64,000 nucleotides of DNA from Limosilactobacillus balticus (lineage in GTDB: Bacteria > Bacillota > Bacilli > Lactobacillales > Lactobacillaceae), in the NCBI RefSeq assembly GCF_014145615.1, contig NZ_JACIVH010000062.1, positions 1-64,000 on the forward strand, given 5' to 3'. The position numbers were made by a program, and so were the translations under genes. This document shows, one piece after another, positions 43,023-51,112 of this stretch (positions within the stretch are counted from its first letter, which is position 1; every line of letters starts with the position of its first letter). The notes beneath the pieces were generated by a model, which saw only the letters and a program-made list of their open reading frames with translations, was not told where the DNA came from and made no database searches.

Positions 43023-43601
43023 ATGATAGTAGAAGGAATTAATCTTGATAAAATTAAAGAACAAACAGCAACAGGTTTAACAGAATTATTAGATCAAGCT
43101 CAGTTAGAAAAAGATGACCTCGTCGTGTTAGGGCTTTCAACTAGTGAAGTCCATGGCGGAATAATCGGAAAGGACTCTAACATTGAGATTGCTCGGGCGA
43201 TTGTTTCGACAGTTGTTAATATCTTACGAAAACACCACCTTCACTTAGCAGTTCAAGGTTGCGAACACCTGAACCGGGCACTTGTTGTCGAACGGAGTGT
43301 AGCTAAAGAGCGCGGTTTTGAACAAGTTACTGTCTTCCCTTCGCTCCATGCAGGAGGAGCAGGACAAATTGCTGCTTTTGAAAGCTTCAGCGATCCGATT
43401 GAAGTTGAACACATTACTGCTGAAGCTGGCATGGACATTGGTGACACCTCAATTGGCATGCACGTTAAGTTTGTCCAAGTTCCAATTCGCACGTCTATAA
43501 AACAAGTCGGTTTAGCCCATACGACCTATCTCCGTAATCGACCAAAATTGATTGGTGGTGCGCGTGCAAAATACGAGTGGGATCCGTTTGACAATAAATA
43601 A
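43023..43601 (+). CDS. UPF0340 (TIGR01440, YwlG-like) family protein
   Basis: A 192-aa cytosolic protein of the UPF0340 family, conserved in Firmicutes; function unestablished. Conserved stretches include 'VLGLSTSEVHGGIIGKDSN', 'AVQGCEHLNRALVVER' and 'HAGGAGQIAAFE'. The length is typical. ATG at 43023 follows AAAGGAATG. A TATAAT box at 42973-42978 serves it. It converges on deoB with a shared terminator. Confidence 0.9.
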   Translation: MIVEGINLDKIKEQTATGLTELLDQAQLEKDDLVVLGLSTSEVHGGIIGKDSNIEIARAIVSTVVNILRKHHLHLAVQGCEHLNRALVVERSVAKERGFEQVTVFPSLHAGGAGQIAAFESFSDPIEVEHITAEAGMDIGDTSIGMHVKFVQVPIRTSIKQVGLAHTTYLRNRPKLIGGARAKYEWDPFDNK

Positions 43602-43609
43602 TTTTAATT

Positions 43610-43638
43610 AGCCATTCTGCAATAAGGATGGCTTTTTA
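43610..43638. terminator. Terminator between the convergent UPF0340 and deoB genes
   Basis: AGCCATTC (43610-43617) pairs with GGATGGCT (43626-43633), followed by TTTTTA on the plus strand. It lies in the 38 bp between the two stop codons. Confidence 0.75.
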
Positions 43639-43639
43639 T

Positions 43640-44839
43640 TTATACCAACTGCTCCAAAAAGCTAGTCCCATACTCACCGCGAGCCAAATTAAAATTATCC
43701 AGCACAGTTGCGCCAAAATCAGCAAATGTTGGACGAGTACCCAATGGCCCGCTTTTTTGCATTGATGGAGAATAAACCAGTAATGGGACGTTTTCACGAG
43801 TATGGTCTGTGCCCCGAAAACCAGGATCATTTCCATGGTCGGCAGTAATAATTAATAGATCATTACTTTTAAGATTATGCAAGACTTTTCCCAGTCGCCG
43901 ATCAAAATCCATTAACGCCTGTCCAAAACCTTGCGGATCACGACGATGACCATACAGCGTATCAAAGTCAACTAGATTAGTAAAACAAAAACCAGTGAAG
44001 TTTTGTTTCATCACTTCATCAACGTGATTCATTCCATCCATATTACTTTCATTATGGTAAGTTTGGATAAATCCATGTCCTGAAAAAATGTCATTAGTTT
44101 TACCAATCGCAATCGTCGTATAACCGGCTTGATGAAGCTGGTCGATGACTGTTGGGGATGGTGGTTCTAACGTGAAATCACGGCGATTAGCAGTTCGAAT
44201 AAAATGATCTTTATCTGGGCCAATATAAGGACGTGCAATCACCCGACCAACCTGATAATCCGGACCATTTAACAGTGTTCGAGCAAAGCGACAAATCTTA
44301 CAAAGTTCTTCGACAGGAATTACATCTTCATGAGCCGCAATTTGCATTACTGAATCGCCAGAAGTATAGACAATCAGTTCCCCAGTGTCCATTTGTTGTT
44401 CACCATAGTCATGAATTACGTTGGTACCGGAATATGGTTGATTGACAATCACTTTCCGTCCAGAAAATTCTGCAATCTGATCGATAATTGCTTGAGGAAA
44501 GCCTTGCGGGAATGTCGACAACGGTTTAAAAACAGGCAGTCCCATCATCTCCCAGTGACCATCCATACTATCTTTACCAGCTGAAATTTCGATCATTTTG
44601 CCATAATAAGCTAAAGGATAAGGGGCGTTAGCGATCCCTTGAATTGCTTCTTTACGTAAATTGCTAAGTCCTAGTCGTCCAAGGTTAGGTAATGACAAGT
44701 TTCCTTTGTAAGCCGCGCCAACGTGACCTAACGTATCTGCCCCTGTGTCATTAAACTTATCCGCATCAATCGCCGCACCAGTTCCGACTGAGTCTAAAAC
44801 AATTCCAAAGATGCGTTGATATTTTTTGTAATTCCTCAT
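43640..44839 (-). CDS. deoB: Phosphopentomutase
   Basis: DeoB interconverts (deoxy)ribose-1-phosphate and (deoxy)ribose-5-phosphate, feeding nucleoside sugars into central metabolism. The 399-aa protein shows the alkaline-phosphatase-fold metal motifs: Asp16 in FGIVLDSVG and '[16 protein letters not shown]'. The phosphorylated-residue loop reads [13 protein letters not shown]; Ser91 sits where the known enzymes from Bacillus and E. coli have Thr. It is the last gene of a four-gene operon, its ATG overlapping the stop of the Pnu transporter gene by one base, with GGAGG 12 bases upstream. Confidence 0.96.
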   Translation of the reverse strand: MRNYKKYQRIFGIVLDSVGTGAAIDADKFNDTGADTLGHVGAAYKGNLSLPNLGRLGLSNLRKEAIQGIANAPYPLAYYGKMIEISAGKDSMDGHWEMMGLPVFKPLSTFPQGFPQAIIDQIAEFSGRKVIVNQPYSGTNVIHDYGEQQMDTGELIVYTSGDSVMQIAAHEDVIPVEELCKICRFARTLLNGPDYQVGRVIARPYIGPDKDHFIRTANRRDFTLEPPSPTVIDQLHQAGYTTIAIGKTNDIFSGHGFIQTYHNESNMDGMNHVDEVMKQNFTGFCFTNLVDFDTLYGHRRDPQGFGQALMDFDRRLGKVLHNLKSNDLLIITADHGNDPGFRGTDHTRENVPLLVYSPSMQKSGPLGTRPTFADFGATVLDNFNLARGEYGTSFLEQLV

Positions 44840-45564
44840 TAATCTGTTGTGCCTCCTTCATTATCAGCTTCACCACTAGCCCATACTTTGGTTGCATAAA
44901 TCGAATTAAATAATAAGGCCGCTTGCAAAGCAATTTGCGATAAGTCACCACCAAAAGTTCCAATGTGAACACCCATTTGGAAACGAATTGCCAGAATAAT
45001 CCAGTAAATAATGTTTGCTGTATTAACCCAAATCCAGAGTGACCAGTTTTCTTGGTATTTAAGGATATAAAGCAATTGAGCAATAAAGCTAACCACTAAA
45101 TTAAACGAATCAAAATATGGAAGCTGTCCGCGGAAGAGGCCAATAACATACCAGCCGATGAAATAAGCAACTACCACCCCTGCAAAAACCCAACGTCGTG
45201 CTTGCGGGCTAAAACGTTTAGTTGCATCATCATGCCCCCACATAAACCAGCCAATTGGTTGAGAAATCACGTAGAAAATGTCCATGACAAAAGTTCCCCA
45301 GGTGTGACTTTGCCAAGCAATATAAGTCATCGCAGCACACTGAATGAAGCCAAAAATAAAAGTCACTTTCCGCCCTTTCATTCCATAAACAAGGGCAATT
45401 GTGCCAAAAACTCCAGAAAGCATGCCGATCCAACTATCCGGTGCGATTAAATAAACACCTACTTGGAGCAAGAGCAAAGTTGTCACGTAAATTATTTCAA
45501 ACTTCTTCCAATTACTAAAAAGTTGTGTAAAAAGCCAGCCATGATCATTAGTTGTATTTGTCAT
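44839..45564 (-). CDS. PnuC-family (nicotinamide riboside or deoxynucleoside) facilitator
   Basis: A 241-aa membrane protein with seven or eight helices. It carries the family signature around '[15 protein letters not shown]' (W-x2-W-x2-N) near residues 179-193. Pnu proteins are facilitators that trap their substrate by intracellular phosphorylation: nicotinamide riboside for PnuC, deoxyribonucleosides for PnuN. Position between a nucleoside phosphorylase and phosphopentomutase makes a nucleoside substrate likely, so PnuN is a serious option. ATG 45564 with GGAGG fits better than an upstream ATG inside the preceding gene; only one base separates it from that gene's stop. Confidence 0.88.
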   Translation of the reverse strand: MTNTTNDHGWLFTQLFSNWKKFEIIYVTTLLLLQVGVYLIAPDSWIGMLSGVFGTIALVYGMKGRKVTFIFGFIQCAAMTYIAWQSHTWGTFVMDIFYVISQPIGWFMWGHDDATKRFSPQARRWVFAGVVVAYFIGWYVIGLFRGQLPYFDSFNLVVSFIAQLLYILKYQENWSLWIWVNTANIIYWIILAIRFQMGVHIGTFGGDLSQIALQAALLFNSIYATKVWASGEADNEGGTTD

Positions 45565-45565
45565 A

Positions 45566-46303
45566 TTAATTTTCCTCCAGACTTTGATCACTTAAGATAT
45601 CGAATGCAAGTTTAAGTGAAGCCATTTCACCCCGAGTCATGAGATCAGCCCCATTAACCAGATCATTAACCCCCGTTGCAAGGTCTCCTTCGTATAGGAC
45701 AACATTATTTAGGATCGACAAAGTTTCCATTCCACGTTGACGACCAATCGTTAACAGGGTACTTGATTCCATATCGGCGCCAACAATCCCCTTCTCAGAC
45801 CAAAAAGCTTCTTGTTCTGCATTGTCATCCATATAAAAACCATCATGTGAACGAATGATCCCATAAACTGCTTTAGGCGCATATTTATGTGCTAAGGCCA
45901 TTAATTTAAATGAAGGGACAGCAGGATAAATTTCTGGGACATACTTTTTAGTTAATCCATCATCACGGACTGCTCCTTCGCCAATGATTAATTTGCCTAA
46001 GCCAATCCCTTTTTGCATTGCACCAGCAGACCCTACACGGATCACGTTCTTAACATTAACGTTATGCAGTTCTTCAACTCCGATACCCGCAGACGGTGCG
46101 CCAATCCCAGTTGACATTACTAAAATTCGTTTATTTCGGTAAGTACCAATTATTGACTTATATTCCCGGTTAAATGCCCATTCCTGAACATTTTTCAAAA
46201 ATTCGGTTGCTTTATCTACTCGTGCAGGGTCACCAACAATTACTGCACTATCAGTGTTAATTTCTGTGGTTAATTGTGTATGTGGTTGTTGTTCTTCCAT
46301 CAT
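45566..46303 (-). CDS. Nucleoside phosphorylase (uridine phosphorylase-like)
   Basis: A 245-aa enzyme of the PNP/UDP phosphorylase superfamily, splitting a nucleoside with phosphate into base and (deoxy)ribose-1-phosphate in the cytosol. Visible motifs are the phosphate-binding 'VGDPARV' (about 23-29) and 'STGIGAPSAGI', 'RVGSAGAMQKGIG' and the ribose-binding 'VGADMESSTLLTIGR'. The layout is nearer to uridine phosphorylase than to DeoD; base preference cannot be fixed by eye. It lies between the Crp-like regulator (2 bp away) and the Pnu transporter (1 bp away), and its product is the substrate of DeoB in the same operon. Confidence 0.9.
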   Translation of the reverse strand: MMEEQQPHTQLTTEINTDSAVIVGDPARVDKATEFLKNVQEWAFNREYKSIIGTYRNKRILVMSTGIGAPSAGIGVEELHNVNVKNVIRVGSAGAMQKGIGLGKLIIGEGAVRDDGLTKKYVPEIYPAVPSFKLMALAHKYAPKAVYGIIRSHDGFYMDDNAEQEAFWSEKGIVGADMESSTLLTIGRQRGMETLSILNNVVLYEGDLATGVNDLVNGADLMTRGEMASLKLAFDILSDQSLEEN

Positions 46304-46305
46304 AA

Positions 46306-46971
46306 TTAATCCTCCGTTTCCACAATCTGTTGCAAGGTTTGTAAGTCGGTGATTTTAATAATTGAGCGATCGATTTGAATTACATTAATATCAGCTAACT
46401 TCTTCAAGACACGATTTATATTCCGATATGAGGTATCAACTTCATAAGTGATTTTTTCTCGGGTAATTGGAATATGTTCATGAGCACAGTAAAGTAGAAA
46501 TAATCCAATTTGCTGTAATGCAGAGTGCATACTATAACGCTCCATCCGTTTTGTAAGATGATAAATCTGCTCGGAAAGATTATGAATCAGCCTATCAGCA
46601 AACCTATGATCTTTCTGCGTCCACTCAACGAAATCACTATTCCGAATACTTAGGACCGTAATTGGTGAAATATTAATAATTGATGCACTGTAAGGACGAT
46701 TGATAATTGCTTCTTGTTCGCCGAGAAACATCCCAGAATCATAAACGTCCAAAACCACCTGTTTCCCACTAGGCGAATTTAAAAAAACTTTCACCCGCCC
46801 ATTAACAAGCAGATAGGTATTTTGATAACTCTCTCCTTGATACAGAACAAATTGTTTTGTATCAAAGTTTTTCACTTCCATTTGTTCAATAATGTTTAGT
46901 GGTGCTGTTTTTATTAGCTGACGAACCCGCTCGTTTGAATTAATTGCTTTGTATACTTCATTAATACTCAA
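46306..46971 (-). CDS. Crp/Fnr-family transcriptional regulator
   Basis: A regulator of about 221 aa with an N-terminal cyclic-nucleotide-binding-type beta-roll (about 18-120; 'VLYQGESYQNTYLLVNGRVKVFLNSPSGKQVVLDVYDSGMFLGEQE'), a long dimer helix and a C-terminal winged helix (about 150-205; 'ITREKITYEVDTSYRNINRVLKKL'). I chose TTG 46971 because GAGGG lies eight bases before it; a GTG at 46986 is less well placed. No cysteine cluster for an Fe-S centre is present. As first gene of the nucleoside operon it probably regulates that operon. Confidence 0.88.
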   Translation of the reverse strand: MSINEVYKAINSNERVRQLIKTAPLNIIEQMEVKNFDTKQFVLYQGESYQNTYLLVNGRVKVFLNSPSGKQVVLDVYDSGMFLGEQEAIINRPYSASIINISPITVLSIRNSDFVEWTQKDHRFADRLIHNLSEQIYHLTKRMERYSMHSALQQIGLFLLYCAHEHIPITREKITYEVDTSYRNINRVLKKLADINVIQIDRSIIKITDLQTLQQIVETED

Positions 46972-46997
46972 GAGTATCACCCTCACTCTTTATCACT

Positions 46998-47019
46998 ATT
47001 ATATTAGTTAGCGCTTACA
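46998..47019 (-). promoter_or_regulatory. Nucleoside operon promoter with CcpA (cre) site
   Basis: A TATAAT -10 lies at 46998-47003 on the minus strand. TGTAAGCGCTAACT at 47019-47006 matches the relaxed cre consensus TGWAARCGYTWNCW at every position and sits immediately upstream of the -10. The -35 is poor, which suits an activator-dependent promoter. Repression by CcpA on good sugars is inferred. Confidence 0.65.
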
Positions 47020-47191
47020 TTTTTCTATGCCACTCGTCTCTTAATATACATGAAAATTGATATTTTTCTATCTCAAAGTATAGTTTTGAGGACATTTGTC
47101 TTGAGAACAAAAAATAAACCATACTTTAGAAGGGCACCATTTGGCCACTTAATCTATGGTTTGGGATTTAAATTATTACTTTATTTAAACT

Positions 47192-47449
47192 TTACTCAAG
47201 GCCATAAAAATAAATTGAGTCGGGATCTTGCGTTGCCCAAATAAATTCATTAAAGAATGGCAAAATATACTGAACATGTCCGTATGATCCTGGTCGTACA
47301 AGATGGCGTGCAATTGCTCTTCTACGATATTGGGATGCATATGAAGGAGTAACATCCAGTTGTTGAGCTACTTCTTTTAATCTCTTATTTCCAAGAACTG
47401 CTATCAAATATTTTTGATAAACGAAGAAAGATTGGTGTTCACAAAACAT
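47192..47449 (-). pseudogene. C-terminal remnant of an AAA/ORC1-like ATPase
   Basis: An 85-codon frame encodes a winged-helix-like end ('LKEVAQQLDVTPSYASQYRRRAIARHLVRPGSYGHVQYILPFFNEFIWAT') typical of the C-terminus of AAA-family ATPases of the ORC1-like type. No ATP-binding part lies upstream, there is no ribosome site, and the flanking 47450-47640 shows only short broken frames. I read it as a decayed gene. Confidence 0.6.
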
Positions 47450-47641
47450 TACTAGTTGAAATTACAATTATGTTTATCCGGATTTGGGGATATAGATTTA
47501 GGTACAAACTCACTTAGCATTCCCTTCATTAAATCACTCCATATCCAGAAACTACTTTGTTCTTGGGCTTTTCCGTTACTTTAAAAGTACCAGTAACCCT
47601 TTACATGGTCGGATACCAAATTGCTGCTCAAGTTGGTACAA
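47450..47641. other. Degenerate intergenic region
   Basis: The region has no complete gene. A short minus-strand frame ending 'KVTEKPKNKVVSGYGVI' looks like the tail of a lost gene, but the family cannot be named. Together with the ATPase remnant this suggests a past rearrangement. Confidence 0.4.
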
Positions 47642-48514
47642 TTATTTAACTTTTTGATTACCCAATTCCCAAAAAGCAAGGGCCGAGGCAGCCGCCACAT
47701 TTAAGGAATCAACGCCCGTAGCCATCGGGATCTTAATTGTAAAATCACTCTGCGTAATTGTCTTTTCTCTTAAGCCCGGACCTTCTGAACCAAGGATAAT
47801 TGCTAATCTATCTACCTCAGCCAATTGAGGATCATCAATATCAACTGTATTATGACAAAGAGCCATCGCGGCCGTTTTATAGCCAGCCCGATGAAGAAGG
47901 TCAATCCCTTCTGATTGCCAAACCTTAGCATCAACATAGGTCCACGGTACTTGGAAAACCGTTCCCATAGCTACCCGTGAGGCTCGGCGATAAAGGGGAT
48001 CAGCTGAGTCACTCGTTACAATTACCCCATCAATTCCAAGAGCCGCGGCCGAGCGAAAAATAGCTCCAATGTTGGTAGGGTTAACAACGCTTTCCAGGAT
48101 TGCGATACGCGGATGGTCACTGGGCATAGTAGCCAAAAAGTTATCTAAACTTGGCCGTTCGACTCGGTGCATAGCCGCTAATGCTCCGCGTAAAAGATTA
48201 TAACCACCACCGGCCAACTGCCGAAGTAATTTACTATTAACTACATAAATTGGCGTTTGTTCTAATCCCCTAGTTTGGTTAATCGCCATCTCATGATCCA
48301 AATCAGCCAAATCGCGCTCTAGTTCCCTTTCTTCCATTAAAAGAGACGCTGGCCGATAACCTGCTCGTAAAGCTCGTTCAATTACTTTAGGACTTTCCGC
48401 AATAAATAAACCCGGATTAGGTTCGAGGGCATGAAAGAGTTGTGCTTCATTTAGTCGCATGTATGGATCTAAATCTGATCCTGCGAGGTCTGTAAGAAAA
48501 ATTAAATTATGCAT
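47642..48514 (-). CDS. TrmH/SpoU-family RNA 2'-O-ribose methyltransferase
   Basis: A 290-aa SPOUT methyltransferase that should methylate a ribose in rRNA or tRNA using SAM. The three family motifs are clear: 'VVNPTNIGAIFRSAAALG' (motif 1), 'ILGSEGPGL' (motif 2) and 'KIPMATGVDSLNVAAASALAFWE' (motif 3, forming the SAM-binding knot). The N-terminal part (about 1-110, with 'LFHALEPNPGLFIAESPKVIERALRAGYRPASLL') is the usual RNA-binding substrate domain. The target nucleotide is unknown. The gene is not obviously in an operon. Confidence 0.9.
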   Translation of the reverse strand: MHNLIFLTDLAGSDLDPYMRLNEAQLFHALEPNPGLFIAESPKVIERALRAGYRPASLLMEERELERDLADLDHEMAINQTRGLEQTPIYVVNSKLLRQLAGGGYNLLRGALAAMHRVERPSLDNFLATMPSDHPRIAILESVVNPTNIGAIFRSAAALGIDGVIVTSDSADPLYRRASRVAMGTVFQVPWTYVDAKVWQSEGIDLLHRAGYKTAAMALCHNTVDIDDPQLAEVDRLAIILGSEGPGLREKTITQSDFTIKIPMATGVDSLNVAAASALAFWELGNQKVK

Positions 48515-48783
48515 ATTGAATTTACCTTATCTAGTTCGTTCGTATTCAAGGATTAAGGAGCTTGATACTCTAATCATACAGGATTACATTTAATTTCGCC
48601 ATGACATCTCATAAGCAAACCAGTGATTACCAACTAACTATATTCATATTGAGTAGAAGATAATTGGTCAAAGGACCGACCTCTCATACTACTTCAAACG
48701 TTAACTTAATCAATAAGGATAATGTCTTTCCTTTTTAAGGCTACTTACTCATATTTCTTTAATTAGAATCTTGTGTACAAAAA

Positions 48784-48815
48784 TCCCCCAGAGTTGATTA
48801 CCAACTCTGAGGGGA
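48784..48815 (-). terminator. Terminator of the YhgE-like gene
   Basis: CCCC-CAGAGTTG and CAACTCTG-GGGG arms (48785-48796 and 48802-48814) with a 5-nt loop and T tract on the minus strand, 16 bp after the stop at 48832. Confidence 0.85.
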
Positions 48816-48831
48816 CGTATATAACTTAATA

Positions 48832-50121
48832 TTAAAATCCTGTTACATCCATTGGACCAGTGACTTTAGGAATTTCTTGATCTTTACGATATTTAATAAA
48901 GATTAAGAAACATTCTATTATTAAAGCACAAACTCCAATTAAAAGTAAATGAGACACTGGATTCAAGCTTGAACTTGTATTATAAAGTATATTTAAATTT
49001 AATTGGTATGTGCTTGGTACTGGTAAAAATTCTCGTATAAAACGATAGAATGGGGGCATCAATGGAGCTGACATAATACCTCCAGATGTGATTGCTTGAA
49101 CTAATACTAGCGGAATGTTAATAACAATTGATAATGGTCCTAGTAGAAGCGTTGTCACATTCAGTACTTGAAAACTTATGATGAGATTTAAGAAAGATGC
49201 ACCAAAAATCTGAAAAGCTGTACTCCATGAAATATGGTTGATACATATTAATAATGTTGCTGCAGTTAAAGATGCTGCAATAGAAACTAACATATAGATT
49301 ATCTGGAGGGAGAAGAAGGCCTTCCATTTATCTTTAGCTTTCTTTTTAGCCTCTAAATCAAATGAAGAAAAAAGGATTGTCGATGAAGTCATGGCTGCAA
49401 CAAAACCAGCTAACGCTGACATCATTGGAGCCATTAAATAATTCATATTAGTACTCTTTGAATTAAGATCAACAGTATTATTTTTTACGTTAGTCAATGT
49501 TCCTAATTCTTTGGCTTGTTTTGAAAACTGTTTTGTATACTGATCCATAATTTCTTTTCGCATTGAAGCCATCTTCACTGGATCAGATGCCATTTCCGGA
49601 TTTGCGGTGATCGCTTGACCAATTGCATCTTTTATTTTGTCTTGATTAGCAGTTAGCAAAAGTTTGACCATAGTGCCTTGAATTTTTTTGCTTGTAATAG
49701 TTGTATTGAGCTTATCTGTAACTTTGGTCGAAATTGTTGTTCCAAAGGTTTTTGACATTTGGTCACCAGCACTATTGATATAATAATTCAATTGCACCTT
49801 TTTTCCATCTGCAAGATTTTCAGTATAGTTTTTAGGCACTTCCATTACTAAAACAGCCTTATGATCTCTTAAATCGTCCTTTGCCTTAGATATATCGTCT
49901 ACATTTTTTGATTTAAATTCCATATTCTTAGCAATTTCATTAATTAGTTTTGCACCATTTTGACCATCATTATTAACATAGATAATGGTTGCATTTTTTG
50001 TATGTTCAGAAGTGTAACGATACCCACCAATATATATACCAATCATAAAGATTTGATAAAGCATGGCAAAAAGTATAGCAAAAAGTGTCATTTTATTAAA
50101 TATAAACTTTTTTATATCCAT
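48832..50121 (-). CDS. ABC-2/YhgE-Pip-like membrane protein
   Basis: A 429-aa membrane protein: one N-terminal helix (about 12-32), a large outside domain (about 35-220, 'TIIYVNNDGQNGAKL...AVLVMEVPKNYTENLADGKK'), then five or six helices. This is the architecture of YhgE/Pip and related ABC-2-type export proteins. No ATPase gene is next to it. It is divergently transcribed from a TetR regulator with a palindromic operator in its promoter, the usual layout for a drug-inducible exporter. Substrate is unknown. Confidence 0.8.
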   Translation of the reverse strand: MDIKKFIFNKMTLFAILFAMLYQIFMIGIYIGGYRYTSEHTKNATIIYVNNDGQNGAKLINEIAKNMEFKSKNVDDISKAKDDLRDHKAVLVMEVPKNYTENLADGKKVQLNYYINSAGDQMSKTFGTTISTKVTDKLNTTITSKKIQGTMVKLLLTANQDKIKDAIGQAITANPEMASDPVKMASMRKEIMDQYTKQFSKQAKELGTLTNVKNNTVDLNSKSTNMNYLMAPMMSALAGFVAAMTSSTILFSSFDLEAKKKAKDKWKAFFSLQIIYMLVSIAASLTAATLLICINHISWSTAFQIFGASFLNLIISFQVLNVTTLLLGPLSIVINIPLVLVQAITSGGIMSAPLMPPFYRFIREFLPVPSTYQLNLNILYNTSSSLNPVSHLLLIGVCALIIECFLIFIKYRKDQEIPKVTGPMDVTGF

Positions 50122-50161
50122 AAAGTATTTTCCATCCTTTTATGTAATTAGTTATAATAAT

Positions 50162-50190
50162 AATGTACAACTACAGTTGCATATCTACAA
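50162..50190 (-). promoter_or_regulatory. Promoter of the YhgE-like gene with embedded TetR operator
   Basis: On the minus strand: -35 TTGTAG (50185-50190), 17 bp, -10 TACATT (50162-50167). The palindrome CAACT-AC-AGTTG (50168-50179) lies exactly in the spacer, where a bound repressor would block polymerase. Confidence 0.55.
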
Positions 50191-50269
50191 TCAGCACTTA
50201 AAGTGAAATAGTTGATTATGCGCCATTAATTTTAAATGGTTGTATATTTTTTTAGAGGAGGTTAAGTTA

Positions 50270-50794
50270 ATGGATTTAAGAATATTAAAAACAAAAAAAA
50301 ATATTAAAACTACCTTTTTAAAACTAAGGCAGAAATATCCGTTAGAAAAAATAAAAGTTATAACTTTATGTCAACAAGCCTTAATTAATAAGTCAACATT
50401 TTATAGATACTATACAGATATTTATGATCTATCTAATCAAATGCAACAAGAAATTATAGACGATATCGGGAAGAATTTTTCCAAAACAAAAAAATCATTT
50501 ACTAATATTGATGATTTCATAGAGGAACTATCGCAGTTAAAGCTAAAAAATCCTAACATTAAAATTTTATTCAACGGGCAAGAGGAACGTTTTATTGCAC
50601 TAGCACAAAAAAAAGTTGAACAATTATACCTAAACAAAGAAATGGAAGAAAAGGCTAAAATTTCAATTACATTTCTTTTAGGCGGACTTTTATTTGCATA
50701 TCGGGGAGTCATAGATCAAACATACTCTGAAAGTGAGTTTCGTAAAATAGCTTCCAAAGCAGTGAAAACTTTTTCAGATTTTATTAGAGAATAA
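50270..50794 (+). CDS. TetR/AcrR-family transcriptional regulator
   Basis: A 174-aa regulator. The N-terminal helix-turn-helix covers about 8-55 ('TKKNIKTTFLKLRQKYPLEKIKVITLCQQALINKSTFYRYYTDIYDL', the last part being the recognition helix). The rest is helical ligand-binding/dimer domain. ATG 50270 follows GAGGAGG; an upstream ATG at 50240 has no ribosome site. It most likely represses the divergent YhgE-like gene through the palindrome at 50168-50179. Confidence 0.9.
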   Translation: MDLRILKTKKNIKTTFLKLRQKYPLEKIKVITLCQQALINKSTFYRYYTDIYDLSNQMQQEIIDDIGKNFSKTKKSFTNIDDFIEELSQLKLKNPNIKILFNGQEERFIALAQKKVEQLYLNKEMEEKAKISITFLLGGLLFAYRGVIDQTYSESEFRKIASKAVKTFSDFIRE

Positions 50795-50804
50795 TTCTCC
50801 TAAG

Positions 50805-50843
50805 CAGCTTATATCTTGACTTTGATATGAGCTGTGTTTTTAT
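50805..50843 (+). terminator. Terminator of the TetR gene
   Basis: CAGCTTATATC (50805-50815) pairs with GATATGAGCTG (50824-50834), followed by TGTTTTTA. Confidence 0.8.
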
Positions 50844-50943
50844 TTCTCCATTTTAGATTTGGGGTACTATAAAAAAGTCTACACTGCGGGTAATACGATA
50901 GACTGCCGATATAATTACTTATAGCATGGAAAAAGATTAAAAG

Positions 50944-50982
50944 AAAAGGTACTACGTAAAATCAAAATACGTAGTACCTTTT
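50944..50982 (-). terminator. Perfect 15-bp hairpin, probable guaA terminator
   Basis: AAAAGGTACTACGTA (50944-50958) and TACGTAGTACCTTTT (50968-50982) form perfect arms around 9 nt. The next tract on the minus strand is TTTTCTTTT. It is 130 bp after the guaA stop and could also stop plus-strand transcripts. Confidence 0.65.
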
Positions 50983-51112
50983 CCATAACACTGAGACAAT
51001 ACCCTTAATAATTTTTGGTAGGATTTTAGTAGGGAATAATGTTGTTTTTAATAGATTCGAATTGATTTAGTACCGTTATATCGATATTTCGCTATCAAGT
51101 TAAAAAGCAACC

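Noticed and set aside
46306-46986. Fe-S-type FNR identity for the Crp/Fnr regulator
   Set aside because: The protein lacks the N-terminal cysteine cluster; only one Cys is visible, in the helical part.
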